From Flavobacteriaceae bacterium UBA5079 (GTDB taxonomy: Bacteria; Bacteroidota; Bacteroidia; Flavobacteriales; Flavobacteriaceae): a stretch of DNA of 14,518 bases. Below the pieces are notes generated by a model. That model did no database searches, was not told where the DNA came from, and saw nothing but the letters and a program-made list of their open reading frames with translations. This document shows, in pieces, positions 1 through 5,858 of this stretch. Numbering within the stretch: position 1 is the first letter of the stretch; each line of letters starts with the position of its first letter. The translations under genes were made by a program, and so were the position numbers. The DNA lies in NCBI GenBank assembly GCA_002414705.1, contig DIAL01000008.1:1-14518 (forward strand). The letters are read 5' to 3'.

Positions 1-848
1 ATGGCAAAAACAACACCACCTTTGGCAGTACCATCTAATTTGGTAACCGCTAGTGATGTTACTTCAGTTGCTGCTGTAAATTGTTTGGCTTGTTCAAATG
101 CATTTTGTCCTGTCGATCCATCTAAAACCAGCAACACATCATGAGGTGCATCACCTACTACTTTTTGCATGACGCGCTTTACTTTCGTTAACTCGTTCAT
201 CAAATTGACTTTATTATGTAAACGTCCTGCAGTATCAATAATAATAACATCGGCATTTTGGTTAACACCAGATTGCAAGGCATCAAAAGCTACAGATGCT
301 GGATCCGAACCCATGTCTTGACGTACCATTGGTACATCTACACGATCTGCCCAAACTTGAAGTTGCTCTATGGCTGCTGCTCTAAATGTATCAGCAGCTC
401 CTAAAACAACATTCAGTCCTTGTTTTTTAAATTGATAGGCTAACTTGCCAATAGTAGTTGTTTTTCCAACACCATTAACACCAACTACCATTAAAACATA
501 CGGTTTTTTATTTGCTGGAATGGTATATTCGGTTTCTTCACCAGAATTGGTTTCGCTTAAAAGTCCCGCAATTTCTTCGCGCAGAATTTTATTCAATTCG
601 TCTGTTCCTAGATATTTATCTTTAGAAACACGCGCTTCAATTCGCTCAATAATTTTTAATGTCGTATTTACGCCAACATCACTACTCACTAGGATTTCTT
701 CTAGATTATCGAGAACTTCATCATCCACTTTCGATTTTCCAGCTACGGCCTTACTTAACTTCCCTAAAAACGACGATTTAGATTTTTCTAAACCTTTGTC
801 TAGGGTTTCCTTTTTTTCTGAAGAAAATATTTTTTTAAAAAAACTCAT
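1..848 (-). CDS. ftsY: Signal recognition particle receptor FtsY, C-terminus cut by window edge
   Basis: SRP receptor GTPase that docks SRP-ribosome-nascent chain complexes at the inner membrane for co-translational insertion. From the ATG at 848 I read 282 codons without a stop before the left edge. Visible are a short basic N-terminus (MSFFKKIF), an SRP54-type helical N domain (about 25-100), and the NG GTPase: P-loop GVNGVGKTT (123-131), DTFRAAA (153-159), DTAGR (205-209), and TKLDG (269-273), the guanine-specificity motif. About 35 C-terminal residues, including the last G motif, lie outside the window. There is no long acidic A domain, so the membrane-binding region is short. It follows the DUF4295 gene and a hairpin terminator on the same strand. 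I see no clean TAnnTTTG promoter in the 90 bases ahead of the start, so it may depend on readthrough or a weak promoter. Identification is very secure. Confidence 0.96.
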   Translation of the reverse strand, partial: MSFFKKIFSSEKKETLDKGLEKSKSSFLGKLSKAVAGKSKVDDEVLDNLEEILVSSDVGVNTTLKIIERIEARVSKDKYLGTDELNKILREEIAGLLSETNSGEETEYTIPANKKPYVLMVVGVNGVGKTTTIGKLAYQFKKQGLNVVLGAADTFRAAAIEQLQVWADRVDVPMVRQDMGSDPASVAFDALQSGVNQNADVIIIDTAGRLHNKVNLMNELTKVKRVMQKVVGDAPHDVLLVLDGSTGQNAFEQAKQFTAATEVTSLAVTKLDGTAKGGVVFA

Positions 849-939
849 TGTTCTTAATTTCTATACCAATTGATAACCAAAAGTCTTGCCTAATTTAGCA
901 GACTGCACTTTTGTCATTCGCTTATAAAGATAAAACAAA

Positions 940-968
940 AAGCTGCTTCCGTGTACCGAAAGCAGCTT
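940..968 (-). terminator. Intrinsic terminator after the DUF4295 gene
   Basis: Read on the minus strand, a perfect 9-bp stem AAGCTGCTT / AAGCAGCTT encloses an 11-base loop and is followed directly by TTTGTTTT. It lies 24 bases past the stop of the DUF4295 gene and about 90 bases before ftsY. It probably ends most ribosomal-cluster transcripts and sets ftsY expression apart. On the plus strand the U-tract is weaker, and no plus-strand gene lies ahead of it. Confidence 0.8.
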
Positions 969-992
969 GAATATTTTTAAGCGTTAGTAAAA

Positions 993-1145
993 CTATTGTT
1001 TCGCTAACCAATCACTTACAAATTCTGGAGCCATAACAGATTCTACAAACGTGTAAGATCCCGTTTTTGGAGATTTTACCATTTTGATAGCTTTTGTTAA
1101 TCTTTTAGATCCTGTTTGTAATGATGCTACTGATTTCTTTGCCAT
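993..1145 (-). CDS. DUF4295 family protein, probable small ribosome-associated protein
   Basis: A 50-residue, strongly basic protein starting MAKKSVASLQTGSKRLTKAI and ending in DWLAKQ. The sequence and position match the DUF4295 family, which in Bacteroidota sits directly behind rpmB and rpmG and ahead of ftsY, exactly as here. From memory, the cryo-EM structure of the Flavobacterium johnsoniae ribosome revealed a new large-subunit protein named bL38. The size, charge and operon position of DUF4295 make it the likely candidate, but I cannot confirm that assignment from this sequence. There are no cysteines and hence no zinc motif. It is transcribed with rpmG 79 bases upstream, the spacer carrying a 28-base tandem repeat, and is followed by a terminator. 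The family call is secure; the ribosomal role is inferred. Confidence 0.9.
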   Translation of the reverse strand: MAKKSVASLQTGSKRLTKAIKMVKSPKTGSYTFVESVMAPEFVSDWLAKQ

Positions 1146-1160
1146 GTCTAAATGCTTTTT

Positions 1161-1226
1161 GAAACTTTACGCTGTAAAATCTCTAATTTGAGTTATTTGA
1201 AATTTTACGTCTTAAAATCTCTAATT
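1161..1226. repeat. Imperfect 28-base tandem repeat between rpmG and the DUF4295 gene
   Basis: Two copies, 1161-1188 and 1199-1226, match at 24 of 28 positions and are separated by 10 bases (period 38). Both end in the same 14-base block TAAAATCTCTAATT. The second copy runs into the rpmG stop codon. On the minus strand each copy contains a small hairpin: ATTTTA/TAAAAT in the first-transcribed copy and TTTAC/GTAAA in the other. It forms most of the untranslated leader of the DUF4295 gene. Confidence 0.7.
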
Positions 1227-1407
1227 ATTTAATTTCTTTATGAACAGTCATACGCTTAAGAATTGGATTAAATTTCTTAATCTCCATTCTGTCTGGTGTA
1301 TTTTTCTTATTCTTTGTTGTAATATATCTTGAAGTTCCTGGTTGTCCAGACTCTTTATGCTCTGTGCACTCTAATATTACCTGTATTCTATTGCCTTTTT
1401 TTGCCAT
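1225..1407 (-). CDS. rpmG: 50S ribosomal protein bL33
   Basis: A 60-residue large-subunit protein located near the E site. It starts [17 protein letters not shown] and has the family core [21 protein letters not shown]. Only one cysteine (C14) remains, so the four-cysteine zinc ribbon of the C+ form is absent: this is the zinc-independent C- form. It lies 26 bases downstream of rpmB on the same strand, the usual rpmB-rpmG pairing. No Shine-Dalgarno sequence precedes the ATG, as expected in this phylum. Identification is secure. Confidence 0.97.
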   Translation of the reverse strand: MAKKGNRIQVILECTEHKESGQPGTSRYITTKNKKNTPDRMEIKKFNPILKRMTVHKEIK

Positions 1408-1433
1408 TGTACTCTATTTTTATAATAAGACTA

Positions 1434-1670
1434 TTACTTAATAAATCCTTTTGCTTTTGCTTCTTTTAAAGCAGCAGTAATTCCGATTTTGTTAATAGTC
1501 TTTAATGTTGATGTAGCAACTTTTAAGGTTACCCACTTATCTTCTTCTGGAAGGTAAAAACGTTTTTTAATTAAATTTGCATCAAATCTACGCTTTGTTT
1601 TATTCATTGCGTGAGACACGTTGTTTCCAACCATCGCTTTCTTTCCTGTAAGTTCACAAACTCTTGACAT
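1434..1670 (-). CDS. rpmB: 50S ribosomal protein bL28
   Basis: A 78-residue large-subunit protein. It begins [20 protein letters not shown] and continues with the basic core [11 protein letters not shown] and the [14 protein letters not shown] strand, all typical of bL28. A single cysteine (C5) means no zinc knuckle, the C- form. It is the first gene of the rpmB-rpmG-DUF4295 cluster. A near-consensus Bacteroidota promoter lies about 60 bases upstream, at 1731-1762. The leader between promoter and start has a short direct repeat (CTGTTTT followed by AAA or GAAA) around 1699-1727, which could be regulatory but is weak. Identification is secure. Confidence 0.97.
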   Translation of the reverse strand: MSRVCELTGKKAMVGNNVSHAMNKTKRRFDANLIKKRFYLPEEDKWVTLKVATSTLKTINKIGITAALKEAKAKGFIK

Positions 1671-1730
1671 TGTTCTATCTTTAAAAGTGTTATTTCGACT
1701 ATTTCAAAACAGACGTTTTAAAACAGGCTG

Positions 1731-1762
1731 CAAATTTAGTAAATCTTTATAATATCAACAAA
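1731..1762 (-). promoter_or_regulatory. Promoter of the rpmB-rpmG-DUF4295 cluster
   Basis: On the minus strand, TTTG (1762-1759) is followed after 20 bases by TAAATTTG (1738-1731). This matches the Bacteroidota primary-sigma consensus TTTG-N17-23-TAnnTTTG at every fixed position. Transcription would start near 1725, giving a leader of about 55 bases before the rpmB ATG. It sits between the cinA stop (1772) and rpmB, so the ribosomal genes can be expressed independently of the cinA operon. Confidence 0.7.
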
Positions 1763-1771
1763 CTAAAATCG

Positions 1772-3019
1772 TTACTTTTTTGAAATTTCTTTTTGTAGCA
1801 TTTCAAATGCCTTATTTACAGCTTTCATGATGACTTTGGTTCGGTGATTTCCTAACTCAAACTTTTCTGAATACACGGCATCTTTTGTAGCTATTGCTAT
1901 AAAAACGGTTCCAACTTCAGCATCCGAATCACCTTTATCTGGTCCTGCATTTCCAGTTGTTGCAATAGCATAATCAGTTTTAAATAATTCCCGAGCTTGT
2001 TTTGCCATAGCTTCAGCAACAGGAGCGCTAACAACTGAATACTTGTTAATTAAAACTTCTGAAACGTGTAAAATATCAATTTTAGCTTCGGTAGCATAGC
2101 TCACTAAACTGCCTTTAAAGTATTTTGAAGCACCTGCATGTTTGGTAAACAATTGCGCTATTTTACCACCTGTACAACTTTCAGCAGTGCAAACGGTTTT
2201 ATTTAATGCTGTTAGCTGTTTACCAATTATAGCTTCTATTGATTCATCTGTTTCAAAGCCTACAAAAATATCTTCTATTTGTGGTAGTAATGTTTTAATT
2301 TGGGCTTCCATTTCTGCTTCAACCAAATTCTTATCGGCTGATTTAGCTGACAAACGTAAACGCACACGACCTAGCCCTGGTAAATATGCCAATTTTATAA
2401 AACTTGGTAAATTATCTTCCCAAGCTTCAATGCGTTCAGCAAGCGAACTTTCGCCTAAACCATAAGTTAAAATAGTGGTATGCTTGATATATGGAAATTG
2501 ATAGGTTTCTCGGAGTTTTGGAATAACGGCATCATCCATGAGCGCTTTCATTTCATACGGAACACCAGGAAGCGAAATAAATACTTTTCCATTTTTTTCC
2601 ATCCACATACCTGGAGCACTACCATATTTATTCATAAGCACTTTAGCTTTTGAAGGCACTAATGCTTGATCTATATTAACTTGTGCTAATGGCTTTTTTA
2701 TATAGGTTTCCCAAATGTGCTTGATGTTATCTAAAACAGCTTCGCTAGGAACGAGTGTGTCTTTAAAATACTCGCAAATAGTTTTTTTGGTAATATCATC
2801 CTTTGTTGGTCCTAATCCGCCAGTTATAATGATAATATCTGCATTTTCTTCAGCCTCTTTTAAAGACTTTAAAATATGCGTTTTATCATCTTGAACAGAC
2901 GTAATTTGATATACTGAAACACCTATTTTATTTAAGGTTTGACTTATAAAAGCGGAATTGGTATCTACAATTTGTCCAATAAGGATTTCATCACCAATGG
3001 TAATAATTTCAGCTTGCAT
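1772..3019 (-). CDS. cinA: CinA: nicotinamide-nucleotide amidase / competence-damage protein
   Basis: A 415-residue two-domain CinA. The N-terminal molybdopterin-binding-like domain (about 1-170, COG1058) has GDEILIG (9-15), [10 protein letters not shown] (66-75) and [13 protein letters not shown] (149-161). The C-terminal PncC amidase domain (about 255-412) has AESCTGG (279-285) with the expected catalytic serine S281, and [10 protein letters not shown] (354-363). In the family, the C-terminal domain deamidates NMN to nicotinate mononucleotide in pyridine-nucleotide salvage, and the N-terminal domain is linked to ADP-ribose pyrophosphatase activity. Both domains look intact. Its ATG shares one base with the stop of the Hpt gene (TAATG), implying translational coupling. 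It is the last gene of that operon. Confidence 0.95.
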   Translation of the reverse strand: MQAEIITIGDEILIGQIVDTNSAFISQTLNKIGVSVYQITSVQDDKTHILKSLKEAEENADIIIITGGLGPTKDDITKKTICEYFKDTLVPSEAVLDNIKHIWETYIKKPLAQVNIDQALVPSKAKVLMNKYGSAPGMWMEKNGKVFISLPGVPYEMKALMDDAVIPKLRETYQFPYIKHTTILTYGLGESSLAERIEAWEDNLPSFIKLAYLPGLGRVRLRLSAKSADKNLVEAEMEAQIKTLLPQIEDIFVGFETDESIEAIIGKQLTALNKTVCTAESCTGGKIAQLFTKHAGASKYFKGSLVSYATEAKIDILHVSEVLINKYSVVSAPVAEAMAKQARELFKTDYAIATTGNAGPDKGDSDAEVGTVFIAIATKDAVYSEKFELGNHRTKVIMKAVNKAFEMLQKEISKK

Positions 3020-3360
3020 TACAGGTTAAAATCTGCTTTAATTTCGGCAACCGTATTTTCTACAGCACCAACTACAATGGCAAGTTTCATAGAAACATCC
3101 AAATCTGCTTTTTCAAATTTACCCCAATCTTGCACCTCAATTAAGTCTTCTAAAACACCTAATTCAAACAAGTCTATGGTTGGTTTCATTTTATGTGCTG
3201 CCTGATATGCTGAATAATAATCATTTGTTGCAACAGCTGTTTTTAGTCGCTCTAAATCTTCGGGTACTTCTTCCAAAAATGCAGCGGCTAATGTTGCTAC
3301 AAATTCCTCATCATCATCTGCTAATTCACGTACTCGAAATAATTTGTAATGTTGTTCCAT
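3019..3360 (-). CDS. Orphan Hpt (histidine phosphotransfer) domain protein
   Basis: A 113-residue, mostly helical, acidic protein made of a single Hpt four-helix bundle. The phosphorylatable histidine is H56 in [15 protein letters not shown] (51-65), which fits the Hpt pattern H-x-(L/M)-K-(G/P)-x-x-x-x-(L/F). A long amphipathic helix (about 17-48) precedes it. No receiver, kinase or membrane segment is present, so it should relay phosphate between a hybrid kinase and a response regulator encoded elsewhere. The ATG directly follows the stop codon of the FAH gene (zero spacing), and its own stop overlaps the cinA start. The three genes must be co-transcribed and probably translationally coupled. 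Why a phosphorelay protein sits between two metabolic enzymes is not explained by the sequence. Confidence 0.85.
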   Translation of the reverse strand: MEQHYKLFRVRELADDDEEFVATLAAAFLEEVPEDLERLKTAVATNDYYSAYQAAHKMKPTIDLFELGVLEDLIEVQDWGKFEKADLDVSMKLAIVVGAVENTVAEIKADFNL

Positions 3361-3972
3361 TTATTTTACTGTTATTGAAAACATCTGTTTATTTTCTATA
3401 AACCCTGTTAACTGATCATTTGGTTCTACCCTTCCAACACCTGCTGGAGTTCCTGTAAATATAATGTCTCCTATCTTTAATGTGAAATATTTTGATATAT
3501 ATTCTATTAAAGCATCAATTTTCCAGAGCATGTGACTGGTATTTCCTTTTTGCACCAATTGGTCGTTCTTTTTTAAAGAGAAATTTAAGTCATTCATATT
3601 TTTAAATTCTGATTTTGGCAACCAATTCCCGATAACAGCTGCACCATCAAAAGCTTTTGCTTTTTCCCAAGGTAAACCTTTTTCTTTTAATTGGGTTTGT
3701 AAATCGCGTGCTGTAAAATCGATTCCTAAACCAATTTCATCATAATATTTATGGGCAAATTTTTCGTCAATATACTTTCCAACTTTATTAATTTTAACTA
3801 AAACCTCAACTTCATGGTGTACATCATTAGAAAAATCTGGAATAAAAAACGGCTGTTTTTTTAATAAAATGGCTGTATCAGGCTTTAAAAACACAACAGG
3901 TTCTGTTGGTCTATCGTTTGCCAATTCTTTAATGTGTTCGGTGTAATTACGACCAATGCAGATGAGTTTCAT
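3361..3972 (-). CDS. Fumarylacetoacetate hydrolase (FAH) family protein, FAHD1-like
   Basis: A 203-residue single-domain FAH-fold enzyme. It opens MKLICIGRNYTEHIKEL and carries the metal ligands E54 and E56 (HHEVEVLV, 52-59) and D85 (GLGIDFTARD, 81-90). It also has the active-site lysine segment PWEKAKAFDG (101-110) and the family signature FTGTPAGVG (172-180). The length and the PWxxAKxFD motif match the FAHD1/YcgM group, which hydrolyses acylpyruvates or decarboxylates oxaloacetate, rather than true fumarylacetoacetase. The exact substrate cannot be read from the sequence. It is first of three tightly packed genes with the Hpt protein and cinA. Upstream, a two-hairpin element (3981-4055) separates it from the exonuclease gene, and I see no strong promoter between them. 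Confidence 0.92.
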   Translation of the reverse strand: MKLICIGRNYTEHIKELANDRPTEPVVFLKPDTAILLKKQPFFIPDFSNDVHHEVEVLVKINKVGKYIDEKFAHKYYDEIGLGIDFTARDLQTQLKEKGLPWEKAKAFDGAAVIGNWLPKSEFKNMNDLNFSLKKNDQLVQKGNTSHMLWKIDALIEYISKYFTLKIGDIIFTGTPAGVGRVEPNDQLTGFIENKQMFSITVK

Positions 3973-3980
3973 ATATTTCT

Positions 3981-4055
3981 GTCATTCCTGCGAAGGCGCT
4001 GGAATCTCTTTTAAATTATTGCTTTTGTTCTGGTTTCCTGCCATAGCAGGAATGA
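3981..4055. repeat. REP-like element with two hairpins
   Basis: The left unit is a hairpin ATTCC-T-GCG-aagg-CGC-T-GGAAT (3984-4005), 8 pairs around one T-T mismatch. The right unit is a perfect 7-bp hairpin TTCCTGC-cata-GCAGGAA (4035-4052). The outer arms TCATTCCTGC (3982-3991) and GCAGGAATGA (4046-4055) are also perfect 10-bp inverted repeats, so the whole element can fold into one larger stem. GTCATTCCTGCGAAGG...GGAATCTC resembles dispersed REP-type palindromes seen in many bacterial genomes. It fills most of the spacer between the exonuclease and FAH genes. Confidence 0.65.
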
Positions 4056-4060
4056 TAAAT

Positions 4061-4837
4061 TTAATCTAGCTTATTATTAAAGGCTCTTAATTTAATAGCT
4101 GTTAAAACCTTTTTAGTATATAATGGGAAATCAGCATTTAGCAACCAGCCAAAATAACCAGGTTCTTTATCTAAAATTTCGGTTACTAATTTACCTTTAT
4201 GTTTACCGAAAGAGAAACATTCTTCTCCTTGTTTATTGTAAGATATAAAACCAGCAAAATCTGCAAACTTTTTGCGGGAACTGAATTCTGCTAAAAACTG
4301 TGCATCATTTTCCAATTCGTCATACTTTTCTATTTGTGCTTTTAAAACTTCATAGGTTGCGTTGGTATCCGCTTCAGCTGTATGAGCACCTTCCAAGGTT
4401 TCATTACAATAAAACTTATACGCAGCGCTTAATGTACGTTGTTCCATTTTATGAAAAATAGTCTGTACATCAACAGATACGCGATTTTTCATATCAAAAT
4501 CTACATCAGCACGTAACATTTCTTCAGCTAAAAGTGGAATATCAAATCGGTTGGAGTTAAAACCGCCTAAATCTGAATCTTTAATTAACTGATTTACCTC
4601 TTTTGCCAATTCCTTAAACGTTGGAGCATCTGCAACATCAGCATCTGAAATCCCATGAATTGCTGTGACTTCTTTTGGAATGGGCATTTCAGGATTTACT
4701 AACCAACGTGTAGATTCCTCTTTTCCATTTGGGTGGACTTTTAGGATTGCTATTTCAACGATTCTATCAGAAGTAATACTAATTCCTGTTGTTTCCAAAT
4801 CGAAAAAACAAATGGGTTTGGTAAGATTCAATTTCAT
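4061..4837 (-). CDS. DnaQ-like 3'-5' exonuclease with ExoX-like C-terminal domain
   Basis: A 258-residue DEDDh exonuclease. Exo I is FFDLETTG (11-18; D13, E15), Exo II lies in GGFNSNRFDIPLL (91-103; D99), and Exo III is HTAEAD (152-157; H152, D157), so all catalytic residues are present. After the nuclease (about 6-175), residues 205-255 (FSFGKHKGK...GWLLNADFP) resemble the small C-terminal domain of ExoX-type exonucleases. It has no polymerase domain and is too short to be PolC, so it is either a proofreading epsilon-like subunit or a stand-alone repair exonuclease. I chose the ATG at 4837. An in-frame TTG at 4855 would add six residues, but that TTG is the tail of a perfect -7 promoter element (TATCTTTG), so it is unlikely to be translated. 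It may be co-transcribed with the FAH-Hpt-cinA genes downstream. Confidence 0.92.
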   Translation of the reverse strand: MKLNLTKPICFFDLETTGISITSDRIVEIAILKVHPNGKEESTRWLVNPEMPIPKEVTAIHGISDADVADAPTFKELAKEVNQLIKDSDLGGFNSNRFDIPLLAEEMLRADVDFDMKNRVSVDVQTIFHKMEQRTLSAAYKFYCNETLEGAHTAEADTNATYEVLKAQIEKYDELENDAQFLAEFSSRKKFADFAGFISYNKQGEECFSFGKHKGKLVTEILDKEPGYFGWLLNADFPLYTKKVLTAIKLRAFNNKLD

Positions 4838-4852
4838 GTTATGTATTTTAGG

Positions 4853-4860
4853 CAAAGATA
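4853..4860 (-). promoter_or_regulatory. Putative -7 promoter element of the exonuclease gene
   Basis: On the minus strand, TATCTTTG is an exact match to TAnnTTTG and ends 15 bases before the ATG at 4837, predicting a leader of about 10 bases. No good TTTG lies at the expected -33 spacing, so confidence is moderate. Confidence 0.45.
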
Positions 4861-4991
4861 AATAGAATATATAAAAAAGGGCTTTGCGAATTGATAAACC
4901 TTAACAGAGCATTCTACTTTATTTAAAAAAAAATGTCGAACTTCAACAAATAGTACAACTCATCCTTAAAAAGAAACAGTTGAGATAATTA

Positions 4992-4999
4992 TAATTTTG
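4992..4999 (+). promoter_or_regulatory. Putative -7 promoter element of the DUF2306-like gene
   Basis: TAATTTTG is an exact TAnnTTTG match 53 bases before the ATG at 5053. I see no clear TTTG 17-23 bases upstream. This 4838-5052 spacer is otherwise AT-rich, with divergent genes on either side and no other structure that I recognise. Confidence 0.4.
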
Positions 5000-5052
5000 A
5001 AAACCCATTAAAAATGAAATTTTTGAATTGTTAAACTAAAAATCAACCAATT

Positions 5053-5697
5053 ATGGAAGACATTATCAATATTGCCATTTACACACATGCCTTTTTTGGA
5101 GGTGTCGGATTAATCACAGGAATTGGTAGCACTATTGTAAAAAAAGGAAGTAAAATTCATAAACAAATGGGCAAATTATTTTCTATTGGCATGATTACCA
5201 GTTCTGTTATTTCTATTCCGATTTCATGGATGCCAAATCATGAAAATTTATTTCTATTTGTTATTGGTGTCTTTACTATTTATTTAGTTTTAGCAGGAAA
5301 CAGAGCACTTATTTTTAAAACTAAAACCAAAGCCAACTGGATTGATAAAACCATTTCTGGCACCATGCTACTTTTCTCTACATTTATGATTGCCTTTGGA
5401 ATATATTTGGTTACAAATAGTAATACTATGAGTATTTTATTCTTGTTTTTTGGTGGATTTGGCATTATGTTAACTGTTAAGGATTTTCTCTTTTATAAAA
5501 ATAATGAGAAACCTAAAAACGCATGGCTTATTGCACATCTTGGAAAAATGAATGGCGCATTAATAGCTTCTATTACAGCCTTTATTATTGCAGGAATAGG
5601 CATTAACAGTTTAATTGCTTGGATTTCACCAACACTCATAGGAACGGTTTATATTATTTATTGGAAGCGTAAAATGGAGATTAAAACAGTAGTTTAG
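5053..5697 (+). CDS. DUF2306-like seven-helix membrane protein
   Basis: A 214-residue inner-membrane protein with about seven predicted helices (roughly 6-29, 42-60, 66-86, 97-120, 126-146, 165-188, 190-205). GSKIHKQMGKLFSIGM (32-47) matches the H-x-x-x-G pattern of the DUF2306 family, and AHLGKMNGALIASITAF (161-177) matches a later conserved H-x-x-x-M segment. The function of the family is unknown to me. The membrane histidines H12, H36 and H162 could bind a metal or haem, but that is only a suggestion. The gene is on its own in orientation and spacing, with a -7-like box at 4992. It is more AT-rich than its left neighbours. The membrane topology is clear; the family assignment is moderately sure. 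Confidence 0.8.
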   Translation: MEDIINIAIYTHAFFGGVGLITGIGSTIVKKGSKIHKQMGKLFSIGMITSSVISIPISWMPNHENLFLFVIGVFTIYLVLAGNRALIFKTKTKANWIDKTISGTMLLFSTFMIAFGIYLVTNSNTMSILFLFFGGFGIMLTVKDFLFYKNNEKPKNAWLIAHLGKMNGALIASITAFIIAGIGINSLIAWISPTLIGTVYIIYWKRKMEIKTVV

Positions 5698-5731
5698 TAA
5701 ATACCATTTTTAGAACAACGAAAGTAAAGGC

Positions 5732-5762
5732 TTTGGCTTTGAGTGTGAATAGGCTACTTTTT
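5732..5762 (+). promoter_or_regulatory. Possible promoter of the beta-lactamase-fold gene
   Basis: TTTG (5732-5735), 19 bases, then TACTTTTT (5755-5762) fits the Bacteroidota consensus apart from the final base. It would give a leader of roughly 90 bases to the ATG at 5859. No terminator is visible after the preceding gene, so cotranscription is also possible. Confidence 0.3.
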
Positions 5763-5858
5763 AAGTGTGAGAATCCATTAGATCAACTATAATAAATAAA
5801 CACTCGATAAACTGTAACAATCTTAAAATGATAAAATCTTTAATACAAAACTTTTAAT

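Noticed and set aside
445..873. 142-residue plus-strand reading frame
   Set aside because: It lies antisense to ftsY, has Ser/Thr/Leu-rich composition typical of a shadow frame, and shows no family motif.
1690..1730. Direct repeat CTGTTTT in the rpmB leader as a protein-binding operator
   Set aside because: Too short and AT-rich to stand out from chance; no stable hairpin of the ribosomal-autoregulation kind.
4061..4837. Exonuclease as the DNA polymerase III epsilon subunit proper (dnaQ)
   Set aside because: The catalytic motifs fit, but the ExoX-like C-terminal domain and lack of replisome context make a specific dnaQ name unsafe.
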